In this document: piece by piece, positions 16,529 to 26,393 of the stretch | How positions within the stretch are numbered: the first letter of the stretch is position 1 | Layout: each line of letters begins with the position of its first letter | Assembly (NCBI GenBank): GCA_002717445.1 | Contig: PBDY01000005.1 | Span: 41,334-78,244, forward strand | Source of the DNA: Gammaproteobacteria bacterium | GTDB lineage: Bacteria > Pseudomonadota > Gammaproteobacteria > Steroidobacterales > UBA11654 | Length of the DNA stretch: 36,911 nucleotides | Direction: 5' to 3' | Position numbers and translations under genes: made by a program | Notes under the pieces: generated by a model | The model's database searches: none | What the model saw: only the letters and a program-made list of their open reading frames with translations | What the model was told of the DNA's origin: nothing

Positions 16529-17053
16529 TTATTGAATTGTTTGATAAACTGGAATTTCATCATTTGAATCTTTCTCGATTTGTGCCGTCAAAGCAATTTT
16601 TACAGTTTCAAAAGCAATGAGTTCCCATGGTATTTCATTGAGTTTGTATAATTTTACGTCCAAAGACTCTTCACCAGCTCCAAACTGATCATCTTTGATG
16701 GTTGCCCTATAGAAGACATGAACTTGCTCTGCATGAACAACATCCACCACAGCAATCATCGATTGAATACTTGGTGAAATGAGGGCTTCCTCCTCGCATT
16801 CTCTTTTTGCTCCTTCAGCCATGCTTTCGCCATTCTCAAGAAATCCCGCTGGCAGTGTCCAGAAATTCATTCTTGGCTCAATGCCTCTTAGGCACAACAA
16901 GACTTGATCTCCAAGCATTGGCACAGTCCCAACAACTACCTTTGGGTTTTCATAATGAATACAGTCACAAGCATTACAGACATGTCTGTTCTTGTTATCA
17001 CCGTCTGGAATCTTAAACTCCAAATCATTTCCACATTGATTGCAGTATTTCAT
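16529..17053 (-). CDS. Nudix hydrolase with N-terminal zinc ribbon
   Basis: 174 aa. The N-terminus has a zinc ribbon with Cys4/Cys7 (CNQCG) and Cys26/Cys29 (CNACD), then HYENPKVVVG, as in NudC/YjaD-like proteins. The Nudix box runs from Gly70 to Ile92 (GFLENGESMAEGAKRECEEE). The metal-binding Arg84-Glu85 and Glu88-Glu89 are intact, but the final Gly of the consensus is Leu91, as also occurs in this subfamily. It hydrolyses some nucleoside-diphosphate-linked substrate, possibly ADP-ribose or NADH-like; the substrate cannot be read here. The ATG is only 13 bp from the 3' end of the tRNA-Leu gene on the same strand, with no Shine-Dalgarno between. Confidence 0.88.
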   Translation of the reverse strand: MKYCNQCGNDLEFKIPDGDNKNRHVCNACDCIHYENPKVVVGTVPMLGDQVLLCLRGIEPRMNFWTLPAGFLENGESMAEGAKRECEEEALISPSIQSMIAVVDVVHAEQVHVFYRATIKDDQFGAGEESLDVKLYKLNEIPWELIAFETVKIALTAQIEKDSNDEIPVYQTIQ

Positions 17054-17066
17054 AATATATATCCAC

Positions 17067-17148
17067 TGCCGGGAGAGAGACTCGAACTCTCACGGGTTGC
17101 CCCACCGGATTTTGAATCCGGCGCGTCTACCAATTCCGCCATCCCGGC
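17067..17148 (-). tRNA. tRNA-Leu (anticodon CAA)
   Basis: Read on the minus strand: acceptor 5' GCCGGGA pairs with 3' TCCCGGC, discriminator A at 17067. A D-arm with GGTAGAC is present. The anticodon stem CCGGA/TCCGG encloses the loop TTCAAAA, giving anticodon CAA (decodes UUG). A long class II variable arm TGGGGCAACCCGTG and a T-arm GAGAGTTCGAGTCTCTC complete it. The long variable arm plus CAA defines leucine. CCA is not encoded (GTG follows), so it must be added by nucleotidyltransferase. The Nudix ORF begins 13 bp downstream. Confidence 0.96.
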
Positions 17149-17162
17149 TAAATAATAAGTGA

Positions 17163-17191
17163 AGAATACCTTTTGTTGTGTATTCAGTCTA
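17163..17191 (-). promoter_or_regulatory. candidate sigma-70 promoter for tRNA-Leu
   Basis: On the minus strand, TAGACT (17186-17191, 4/6) is separated by 17 bp from TATTCT (17163-17168, 4/6). Predicted transcription start is about 17156, eight bases before the mature tRNA 5' end, a typical distance. Confidence 0.45.
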
Positions 17192-17249
17192 TAAAACTAA
17201 CCGATTATTGAACCATTTTATGAATGTGCTAATCGAGTACAATACAAAA

Positions 17250-19378
<2,129 letters not shown>

Positions 19379-19436
19379 TTGGAATATGTCATAATTGCAC
19401 CAATATTTTTTTTGAACTAACTAAAAGGTAAATATT

Positions 19437-19751
19437 TTGATACAGAATGCTTGGGCACAGAATGCTGGAGGAGGGGACTCATTTTTGAGTTTTCTCCCAC
19501 TCATTGCTATTTTTGTGATTTTCTACTTGGTTCTCATTAGGCCGCAGAATAAGAAACAAAAAGAACATCAAGAGATGATCAATGCTCTTGAAATTGGAAA
19601 TGAAGTTGTCACTGCAGGCGGTATCCTGGGTAAGATCCAAGAGATGAATGAAAATTATGTTCATCTTGAGATTTCAGAAAATGTCACAATCAAGACCCAA
19701 AGACAGACCATCTCATCTTTGCTTCCAAAAGGCACAATAAAAAAAGGCTAG
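19437..19751 (+). CDS. yajC: Sec translocon accessory protein YajC
   Basis: 104-aa inner-membrane protein that associates with SecDF and SecYEG. One membrane helix (about 15-36, FLSFLPLIAIFVIFYLVLIR) is followed by the conserved RPQNKKQKEHQEMINAL and EVVTAGGILGKI. The start is TTG at 19437: AAAAGG at 19423-19428 lies 8 bp upstream and there is no ATG before the helix, so a TTG start is well supported. secD follows 9 bp after the stop in the conserved yajC-secD-secF operon. Confidence 0.95.
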   Translation: MIQNAWAQNAGGGDSFLSFLPLIAIFVIFYLVLIRPQNKKQKEHQEMINALEIGNEVVTAGGILGKIQEMNENYVHLEISENVTIKTQRQTISSLLPKGTIKKG

Positions 19752-19760
19752 ATTATCCTC

Positions 19761-21605
19761 ATGAATCAATATCCCACATGGAAGAATCTGCTCGTCTTGA
19801 TGTGTATTGTCATCGGGATTGGTTTTGCTTTACCAAATTTCTACGGCGAGGATCCAGCACTGATGATTGCAAAAGAGAATGGATTGACATTCTCTCAAGA
19901 AGAAATAAAAGAGATAGGCAAATTCCTCAGTGATGATGGTTCAGAATACAAAACCATCGAAGACAAGGATGGCGATGTATTGATTCGATTTGATAATGTT
20001 GAGAACCAAATTAAAGCCAGCGATAAAGTCAGATCTTTTCTTGGCAGGTTTTCAACTGTAGCACTCGCTTTTGCACCCAACGTCCCTGGTTTTCTCGATG
20101 CCATGGATATGAAGCCAATGAGTTTAGGCCTTGATCTTAGAGGAGGGGTTTACTTCCAATTTCAAGTCGATCTTGACACAGCAGTTCAGCAAAGGCTGGA
20201 CCAGTATGTCACTGATATCAATAAGGAGCTCATTGATCAACGAATCAGACGCACGATTAGAAAAGAAGGGAACTCAATCAGAATTGAGTTGGTAAACCCG
20301 GATGATTTCAATGCCACAAGGCGAATTGTCAGAGAGCTTGATAATCTATTGGCTTTTGAGAATGTTTCGACCCAGTCTCAGACTGCAGTATTGGTTACCA
20401 TGACAGATGATCAACTCAAACAAAGAAGAGACTTTGCGATTCAACAAAATATATTGACCATGAGAAACCGAGTCAATGAATTGGGGGTTGCAGAGCCAAT
20501 CATTCAACGTCAAGGACTTGATCGTATCGTGGTTCAACTTCCAGGTGTTCAGGACCCAACACAAGCAGAGAGAATTTTGGGCGCCACTGCAACTTTGGAA
20601 TTTAGATTGGTCTGCGAGAATGAAAATGCTTTTGAGGCTGAAGAAAAAGGCAGAGCTCCCATTGGATGTGAACTTTTTAATGATCGATCAGAGAACCCCG
20701 TTCTTTTGAAGAAGAAAGCAATCGTGACTGGAAATCAACTCATCGACGCATCGCAATCTTTCTCCCAAGGCCGGCCGGCAGTTTCCATTAGGCTTGATAG
20801 CAAAGGTTCAAAAGCAATGCTTGAAACCACTAAGAAGAATCTGAATAAACCCATGGCGGTTCTTTTTGTTCAACAAAGACAAGAAACTTCTGAGCAAGAC
20901 GGTAATTTTGTCAACAGAACTGTCTTGGACAAGGAAGTGATCAATATTGCAACCATCAGAGGGGTTTTCAGTAGCCAATTCGAAATTACGGGCTTGACCG
21001 TTTTTGAAGCAAAGGATTTAGCGATCCTACTTAGAGCAGGAGCATTGGCTGCACCAATATTTAAGATCGAAGAAAAGACAGTAGGTCCCAGTCTTGGTCA
21101 GGACAATATTGAAAAAGGCTTTACAGCAATTCTATATGGACTCATTGCTGTCATCGTTTTCATGATCATCTGGTATAAAGGATTTGGCCTGATTGCCAAT
21201 ATTGGTTTATTGATTAATCTCACTTTCATTGTTGCCGTTCTATCAATGCTGCAAGCATCGCTTACTCTTCCAGGAATAGCCGGGATTGTTCTAACAGTTG
21301 GTATGGCAGTCGATGCAAATGTTTTAATTTTCGAAAGGATTAGAGAGGAAATCAATAATGGTAACTCACCACAAGCCAGCATCAGCGCTGGTTACCAGAA
21401 AGCATTTGCCACCATCACAGATGCCAATGTCACGACGTTGATCGCTTCGCTGGTGCTTTTCACATTCGGTACTGGCCCAATCAAAGGTTTTGCGATAACG
21501 CTCTCAATCGGTATTTTGACATCTCTATTTACTGCCATCATTGTCTCTAGAGCGCTCGTGAATTTAATTTACGGCGGAAAAACAATCGAGAAACTAAGGA
21601 TATAG
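19761..21605 (+). CDS. secD: protein translocase subunit SecD
   Basis: Inner-membrane RND-type subunit that uses the proton gradient to assist late stages of Sec export. It is 614 aa, essentially the E. coli length (615). Features: an N-terminal helix (about 8-26), a large periplasmic P1 region with SLGLDLRGGVYFQF (the D-x-R-G-G motif), and a C-terminal block of five membrane helices from about residue 450, with AGIVLTVGMAVDANVLIFER (TM4 region) and TITDANVTTLIAS. The stop codon directly precedes or overlaps secF by one base, so SecD and SecF are made together. Confidence 0.97.
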   Translation: MNQYPTWKNLLVLMCIVIGIGFALPNFYGEDPALMIAKENGLTFSQEEIKEIGKFLSDDGSEYKTIEDKDGDVLIRFDNVENQIKASDKVRSFLGRFSTVALAFAPNVPGFLDAMDMKPMSLGLDLRGGVYFQFQVDLDTAVQQRLDQYVTDINKELIDQRIRRTIRKEGNSIRIELVNPDDFNATRRIVRELDNLLAFENVSTQSQTAVLVTMTDDQLKQRRDFAIQQNILTMRNRVNELGVAEPIIQRQGLDRIVVQLPGVQDPTQAERILGATATLEFRLVCENENAFEAEEKGRAPIGCELFNDRSENPVLLKKKAIVTGNQLIDASQSFSQGRPAVSIRLDSKGSKAMLETTKKNLNKPMAVLFVQQRQETSEQDGNFVNRTVLDKEVINIATIRGVFSSQFEITGLTVFEAKDLAILLRAGALAAPIFKIEEKTVGPSLGQDNIEKGFTAILYGLIAVIVFMIIWYKGFGLIANIGLLINLTFIVAVLSMLQASLTLPGIAGIVLTVGMAVDANVLIFERIREEINNGNSPQASISAGYQKAFATITDANVTTLIASLVLFTFGTGPIKGFAITLSIGILTSLFTAIIVSRALVNLIYGGKTIEKLRI

Positions 21606-21607
21606 TG

Positions 21608-22522
21608 ATGAAGACCATAAAATTCTTATCTGCTCGAAAATCCACAACGATCCTGTCAATCGTTTTGATTGTGGTTTCTGCTTTTTCTCTCATGACAAAA
21701 GGGCTTAATTTGGGAATTGACTTTACTGGTGGGATTCAGATTGAAATCAGTTTTGGGACTGCCCCAAATATCGAAAACGTAAGGAATAATCTTGCCTCAG
21801 GTGGATATGATGATGCCATTGTTCAGAACTCTGGATCTTCTCAAGACCTCATGGTTCGAATCCCTCCAATCAATGGAATTAGTAATAAAAAAGTGGGCGA
21901 GGATGTTATCGGCATGTTTGAGGATTCTGACCAATCCGTTACGCTCAAAAGCTCTGAGTATATAAGTGCGCAGGTTGGAGAAGAACTCACTGAGCAGGGG
22001 GGGTTAGCAATGATATTCGCCCTAATCATGATCATGATCTACATTGTTTTTCGTTTTCAGTGGAAGTTCTCAATCGGTGCTGTACTGGCATTGATTCATG
22101 ATGTCATTATTACACTGGGTATATTTTCATTCTTTCAGTTGACGTTTGATTTATCTGTACTGGCAGCCATTCTTGCTGTCGTTGGATATTCGCTCAATGA
22201 CACGATTGTTATTTATGATCGAATCAGAGAAAACTTTAGATCAATGAGGGCATCTGAAAACATTGAGATTCTTAATTCAGCGATCACGCAAACGATCAAA
22301 AGAACCATCATTACCAGTTCAACAACATTGCTTGTGTTGCTCTCACTTTATGTATTTGGCGGACCCTCACTGAAAGGTTTTTCAATTGCTTTGATTGCGG
22401 GTGTCTTGATAGGAACTTACTCTTCGATTTTTGTCGCATCCACATCAATTTTTTATCTGGATATTTCAACCACCGATCTCATTCCCGAAAAAAGAGAAGA
22501 GACGGACGATGGAATGCCTTAG
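21608..22522 (+). CDS. secF: protein translocase subunit SecF
   Basis: SecD partner, 304 aa (E. coli 323), six membrane helices. The N-terminal helix is followed by LGIDFTGGIQIEISF, and the C-terminal part has VVGYSLNDTIVIYDRIRENF and RTIITSSTTLLVLLSLY, all SecF-specific. The frame allows a GTG at 21605, one codon earlier and overlapping the secD stop. I choose the ATG at 21608; the difference is one residue. The 3' end overlaps the convergent suhB stop by four bases, leaving no room for an intergenic terminator. Confidence 0.96.
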   Translation: MKTIKFLSARKSTTILSIVLIVVSAFSLMTKGLNLGIDFTGGIQIEISFGTAPNIENVRNNLASGGYDDAIVQNSGSSQDLMVRIPPINGISNKKVGEDVIGMFEDSDQSVTLKSSEYISAQVGEELTEQGGLAMIFALIMIMIYIVFRFQWKFSIGAVLALIHDVIITLGIFSFFQLTFDLSVLAAILAVVGYSLNDTIVIYDRIRENFRSMRASENIEILNSAITQTIKRTIITSSTTLLVLLSLYVFGGPSLKGFSIALIAGVLIGTYSSIFVASTSIFYLDISTTDLIPEKREETDDGMP

Positions 22523-23325
22523 GCAAAGGCTTTGAGCCTTTTGTCATAGTGGCTTAGAACTTCTTTCATTGCTTCAAATATTTTTGGGTTTCCGCAAAAG
22601 AGACTTCCGCTATCGACAGGGTCTGTATCAGGAATGATGTTCTGGACAATGCCACCGGCTTCCTGAATTAAAAGCACTCCTGCGGCTACGTCCCAAGGCT
22701 TTAAGCCAAATTCCCAAAAACCGTCATATCTTCCGCTTGCCACATAAGCAAGATCTAGCGCTGCCGACCCAGGCCTTCTGATTGCGCCTACAATTTTTGT
22801 AAAATCAGTAAATATTTCAAGATAGACTTCCAGCCAATCCTTTTGATCTCTGAATGGGAATCCAGTTCCCAATAGAGAGCCCTGTAATGCGGTATGCTTA
22901 CTGACCCTGATCTTCCGACCATCCAATTGACTGCCCATCCCCCTGATTGCAGTAAACAGCTCTTGCCTTGATGGATCGTAAATAACACCCACCTCAAGTC
23001 TATCTTTCACCTTCAATGCAATGGAGACACAATAGACCGGGAAACCATGAATATAGTTTGTGGTGCCATCAATCGGGTCAATAATCCATAGGAATTCAGA
23101 ATCATTGTCTTGCATCCCATGTTCTTCACCCAGAATCGAATGATCAGGATACCTGGAATGAATGATCTCAATGATTGCCTTCTCGGCTTGTTCATCCACA
23201 TGGGTAACAAACTCATTGTATGACTTTGTCCTGACGTCGTTTGAATCGATTCGATCAAAATTGATCTGTGCAATATCTCCCGCTTTTCTGGCTGCTTTAA
23301 TGGCTGTATTTAAGAAAGCCTGCAT
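22519..23325 (-). CDS. suhB: inositol-1-monophosphatase family protein SuhB
   Basis: 268 aa, Mg-dependent phosphatase of the IMPase family. In E. coli SuhB also serves as an rRNA antitermination factor. Metal-binding motifs are GEEHG, WIIDPIDGTTNYIHGFP and, near the C-terminus, LKPWDVAAGVLLIQEAGG. The start ATG at 23325 has GGAGA (23334-23338 on the opposite strand) 8 bp upstream, a clear ribosome binding site. It is divergent from trmJ, as in E. coli, with 86 bp between. The stop overlaps secF by four bases. Confidence 0.94.
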   Translation of the reverse strand: MQAFLNTAIKAARKAGDIAQINFDRIDSNDVRTKSYNEFVTHVDEQAEKAIIEIIHSRYPDHSILGEEHGMQDNDSEFLWIIDPIDGTTNYIHGFPVYCVSIALKVKDRLEVGVIYDPSRQELFTAIRGMGSQLDGRKIRVSKHTALQGSLLGTGFPFRDQKDWLEVYLEIFTDFTKIVGAIRRPGSAALDLAYVASGRYDGFWEFGLKPWDVAAGVLLIQEAGGIVQNIIPDTDPVDSGSLFCGNPKIFEAMKEVLSHYDKRLKAFA

Positions 23326-23411
23326 TTAATTTATCTCCATCTTTGAAATATGTGATCTGAAATGTGTGTAGAATATCAGAACTTTTGGATATATGAGCCA
23401 ATTTCATATTT

Positions 23412-24128
23412 ATGAGTCACGATAATATAGAATTTGTTTTGGTTGAGCCCTCTCATCCTGGTAATGTGGGAGCGGCTGCAAGAGCCATTGGAACCATGGG
23501 ATTTAAGAATCTTGCCCTCGTTAACCCTGTAAAACATCCACATCCAGAGTCTAGAGCTAGATCTTCAGGCGCACTTGATATTTTATTAAATGCAAAAGTA
23601 TCTGAAACCCTCGATGAGGCAATAGCGGATACAAGTCTTGTTATTGGGACAACAGCGAGACAAAGAAGGATCAGCGTGCCCATCGATTCAATTCACGAAA
23701 GTGCTGAGAGCATCTTCAAATCCAGTATCAAGCAAAAAGTTTCGATAATATTTGGCCCTGAAACATCGGGCCTTTCCAATGATGACATCGATCGATGCAA
23801 CCGACTTGTTTATATTCCAACCGGCGGGATGCATTCCTCTCTAAATTTGTCAATGGCGGTTCAAGTCATTGCCTACCAGATAAACTTAGCCTTTTTTGGC
23901 GTTGAAGAAGATCAAACAACGAGGGATTTAGCATCAGGCAAGGAAATGGAATTATTTTATGAGCACTTGGAAAAGGTTCTTTTAGAAACAGGCTTTTTGA
24001 ATCCCAAAAACCCGAAACAATTGATGAGACGCTTAAAGGCTTTATTCAATCGTGCACAACTCGATGATAATGAGGTGAATATCATGAGAGGGATTCTTAC
24101 TTCGTATCAGAAACCCAGGTTAAAATAA
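23412..24128 (+). CDS. trmJ: tRNA (cytidine/uridine-32-2'-O)-methyltransferase TrmJ
   Basis: SPOUT-family (knotted) SAM-dependent methyltransferase modifying position 32 of several tRNAs. It is 238 aa (E. coli 246). Signature motifs are VLVEPSHPGNVGAAARAIG (9-27), the second motif IFGPETSGLSNDD and the third SSLNLSMAVQVIAYQ, which forms the SAM knot. suhB/trmJ followed by iscS is the E. coli order, but iscR is absent here. iscS starts 5 bp after the stop. No convincing promoter is visible in the 86-bp gap to suhB: TTGAAA and TAGAAT are 20 bp apart. Confidence 0.94.
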   Translation: MSHDNIEFVLVEPSHPGNVGAAARAIGTMGFKNLALVNPVKHPHPESRARSSGALDILLNAKVSETLDEAIADTSLVIGTTARQRRISVPIDSIHESAESIFKSSIKQKVSIIFGPETSGLSNDDIDRCNRLVYIPTGGMHSSLNLSMAVQVIAYQINLAFFGVEEDQTTRDLASGKEMELFYEHLEKVLLETGFLNPKNPKQLMRRLKALFNRAQLDDNEVNIMRGILTSYQKPRLK

Positions 24129-24133
24129 TCAAT

Positions 24134-25294
24134 ATGAAAACGTATCTTGATTTTGCATCAACAACCCCAATGGCACCTGAGGTGATTGAGGAAATGCATG
24201 CCGTCATGAGTGAGGATTCATTTGGTAACCCTTCATCCTTGGATCATCAATTTGGCATCTCAGCAAACAATATTGTCGAGCAATCAAGAAATGAGGTTGC
24301 GAATTTGATCAATGCAAATCCTGAAGAGATTCTTTGGACTTCTGGTGCGACCGAATCAAATAATTTGGCAATTGTGGGGTTTCATCAATTTCAGTACAAA
24401 GGTCATCCTCTGAGATTCACAACATCCCACCTTGAGCATAAATCAGTGATAGAGTCTATGCGCTCGATTGAGGAACTCGAATCAAAAGTCAGTTTCATTC
24501 AGCCAAATAAAGATGGTCAAATTGATTTAGAAACATTTACCAGTCAGCTGAACCCAGACGCAATATTTGCCAGCTGCATGCACATCAATAACGAGACTGG
24601 TGTAGTGAATGAGATTAAAGAGATTGGAAAATACTGCAAAAAAAATGAAATCATATTTCATGTGGATGCAGCACAAAGCATCGGAAAAATCCCAATCGAT
24701 GTAAAAGAAATGTGCATTGATCTTATGTCAATGTCTGCTCATAAAGTTTATGGACCGAAGGGAGTGGGCGCTCTATACATCAATAAAGACAGTGTTGGCC
24801 GAGTGAAATCACTCATTGTTGGGGGAGGCCAGGAGCGAGGAATGCGTTCAGGCACATTGCCCACCCATCAGATTGCCGGAATGGCTAGCGCTTATAGAGT
24901 TTCAAAACAAAGAATGCATGATGATTTAGAGCACATTCAGCAATGTCGAGATGCTTTTTTGAAAAAACTCTCGAGTCTCAATGGATGGAAGATCAATGGT
25001 TCAGTTGAGGATGCTTTTCCGGGAATTCTTAGCCTCTGTTTTCACGATCTGTATTCAGAAAGTTTGATCTATGCGATGGAAGGTTTTGCAATCTCTAGAG
25101 GGTCGGCTTGTTCTTCGGATCATGATGAGCCCTCACATGTGTTAAAAAGTATGGGACTGCTGGATCACGAAATCAATGGAACCATTCGTATCAGCTTTGG
25201 AAGAACCACATCATTGCATGATACAGAGTCAGCAGCATCCGAACTGATCGCAGCAGTAACCCATTTAAGGAATCTAAAGGGAGACAGTCAATGA
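24134..25294 (+). CDS. iscS: cysteine desulfurase (IscS-like, group I)
   Basis: PLP enzyme that removes sulfur from cysteine for Fe-S clusters, tRNA thiolation and other sulfur transfer. It is 386 aa, slightly shorter than E. coli IscS (404). The PLP lysine is Lys204 in SMSAHKVYGPKGVGAL. The catalytic Cys326 sits in the mobile loop SRGSACSSDHDEPSHVL. FASTTPMAPEV at the start (consensus DnaATTpv) and SGATESNNLAI are typical. It heads a shortened isc cluster: the next gene, overlapping by four bases (ATGA), is a degenerate IscU-like protein, then an A-type carrier. iscR, hscB, hscA, fdx and iscX are not in the window. Confidence 0.93.
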   Translation: MKTYLDFASTTPMAPEVIEEMHAVMSEDSFGNPSSLDHQFGISANNIVEQSRNEVANLINANPEEILWTSGATESNNLAIVGFHQFQYKGHPLRFTTSHLEHKSVIESMRSIEELESKVSFIQPNKDGQIDLETFTSQLNPDAIFASCMHINNETGVVNEIKEIGKYCKKNEIIFHVDAAQSIGKIPIDVKEMCIDLMSMSAHKVYGPKGVGALYINKDSVGRVKSLIVGGGQERGMRSGTLPTHQIAGMASAYRVSKQRMHDDLEHIQQCRDAFLKKLSSLNGWKINGSVEDAFPGILSLCFHDLYSESLIYAMEGFAISRGSACSSDHDEPSHVLKSMGLLDHEINGTIRISFGRTTSLHDTESAASELIAAVTHLRNLKGDSQ

Positions 25295-25707
25295 ATCAAA
25301 GAGATGCTTTTTATGACAATACCCATGTCATGAAAGATTCACGCATGAGCGATGGATTCACTGTTGAACAAACCTCAAAGTCAAATGGAATGTGGTTGAA
25401 GTTATTCTCACGATTGGATCCTGAGGGAAGAACTGAAGTGCATTATCATGTTCATGGTTGCCCACATTTGATTGCAATCACATCCATGGCGATCAGAGAT
25501 ACACAAAAAAAATCAATTCAAGAACTTGAAACGCTTGATATCAAAAAATATGCAAAGATCATAGATCTGCCAAAAAACAAAAAAAGACCGTCTTTTTTTG
25601 TTGGAAGATGCTTTAAAAGAATGTATAAAGCATTTCAAGAGGGCTTAATTTTATGGAACTTTCAATTACAGATAATGCGATCAAAAGATTTAAAGCAAAT
25701 CTTTTGA
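25291..25707 (+). CDS. IscU/NifU-N-like Fe-S scaffold paralogue lacking most cluster ligands
   Basis: 138 aa, sitting in the iscU position between iscS and an A-type carrier. By-eye alignment to E. coli IscU is convincing in the middle: GMWLKLFSRLDPEGRTEV matches the DVMKLQIKVNDEG strand, VHGCPHLIA (55-63) matches YGCGSAIA, and the spacing to LPKNKKR matches LPPVKIH. Only Cys57 of the three scaffold cysteines remains. The CGD loop became SNG (31-33), and the HCS position reads R-P-S (99-101). Cys107 lies off the ligand position. A divergent CPH-type IscU-like family next to iscS is known to me in some gammaproteobacteria, but its role is unsettled. Its last 17 codons overlap the next gene. 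Confidence 0.72.
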   Translation: MNQRDAFYDNTHVMKDSRMSDGFTVEQTSKSNGMWLKLFSRLDPEGRTEVHYHVHGCPHLIAITSMAIRDTQKKSIQELETLDIKKYAKIIDLPKNKKRPSFFVGRCFKRMYKAFQEGLILWNFQLQIMRSKDLKQIF

Positions 25708-25976
25708 ATAATCCCGATGCCCTGGGCCTTAGAATCAGCATCAAGCCCACTGGCTGCAACGGATATTCGTATGTCTTGGATTATGTTTCAGATATTTCCA
25801 ACGATGATCAAGTCATGACTTTCTCAGGTGTCTCTGTTGTCGTGGATAATGAAAGCATGGAATTGATTGGTGGAACTGAAATTGACTTCATCGAAGAAGG
25901 CTTCAACCAAGTATTTAAGTTTAGCAATCCAAATGCCACCGGGGAATGTGGTTGCGGAGAAAGCTTCAGTGTCTAA
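25653..25976 (+). CDS. A-type iron-sulfur carrier (IscA/ErpA/SufA family)
   Basis: 107 aa, HesB/IscA fold. The three conserved cysteines are Cys35 (KPTGCNGYSY, usually GCSGM/GCSGY), Cys99 and Cys101 (GECGCGESF), the A-type cluster ligands. It receives Fe-S clusters and passes them to targets. The start at 25653 has AAGAGGG (25637-25643) 9 bp upstream, a strong ribosome binding site, so this ATG is secure even though the upstream IscU-like frame runs 55 bp into it. Length and context fit IscA; ErpA cannot be excluded by sequence alone. ndk follows 18 bp later. Confidence 0.92.
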   Translation: MELSITDNAIKRFKANLLNNPDALGLRISIKPTGCNGYSYVLDYVSDISNDDQVMTFSGVSVVVDNESMELIGGTEIDFIEEGFNQVFKFSNPNATGECGCGESFSV

Positions 25977-25994
25977 TTAATAAAGGATAGAGCA

Positions 25995-26393
25995 ATGGAA
26001 AGAACATTATCAATCATCAAGCCAGACGGGGTAGAAAAGAATATCATTGGAAAGATCTATTCTCGTTTTGAGAAGGCAGGCCTTCAAATCGTTCAAGCAA
26101 AAATGCTACACCTTAGCCGCGAACAAGCAGAAGGATTTTATGCCGTACACAAGGAAAGACCTTTTTTCAATGATTTGGTGGATTACATGACCTCTGGAGC
26201 AGTAATGGTGCAGGTACTTGAGGGTCCTGATGCAATCAATCTGAATCGCAAGTTAATGGGTGCAACAAATCCAGAAGAAGCGGACGAGGGAACCATCCGT
26301 AAAGATTTTGCTGAGAGCATTGAGAGAAATGCTGTGCACGGATCAGATGGCCCAGATACAGCAGCAGCTGAGATCCAATATTTCTTTGGTTGA
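25995..26393 (+). CDS. ndk: nucleoside-diphosphate kinase
   Basis: Balances NTP/NDP pools by phosphotransfer via a phosphohistidine (cytosol, oligomeric). The phospho-acceptor is His115 in NAVHGSD (112-118), and [12 protein letters not shown] at the N-terminus is diagnostic. At 132 aa it is about 11 residues shorter than E. coli Ndk (143), ending at IQYFFG where others continue for ~10 residues. The catalytic core is complete, so this is a short tail rather than a broken gene. AAAGGA about 8 bp upstream is a good ribosome binding site. Its stop overlaps the TTG start of rlmN. Confidence 0.96.
   Translation: MERTLSIIKPDGVEKNIIGKIYSRFEKAGLQIVQAKMLHLSREQAEGFYAVHKERPFFNDLVDYMTSGAVMVQVLEGPDAINLNRKLMGATNPEEADEGTIRKDFAESIERNAVHGSDGPDTAAAEIQYFFG

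Noticed and set aside
17178-17249. In-frame upstream extension of QueA by 24 residues
   Set aside because: Known QueA proteins begin at the MQPSDF-like position, and the extension has no ribosome binding site.
23343-23374. TTGAAA ... TAGAAT as a trmJ promoter
   Set aside because: The spacer is 20 bp, too long for a standard sigma-70 promoter, and no extended -10 is present.
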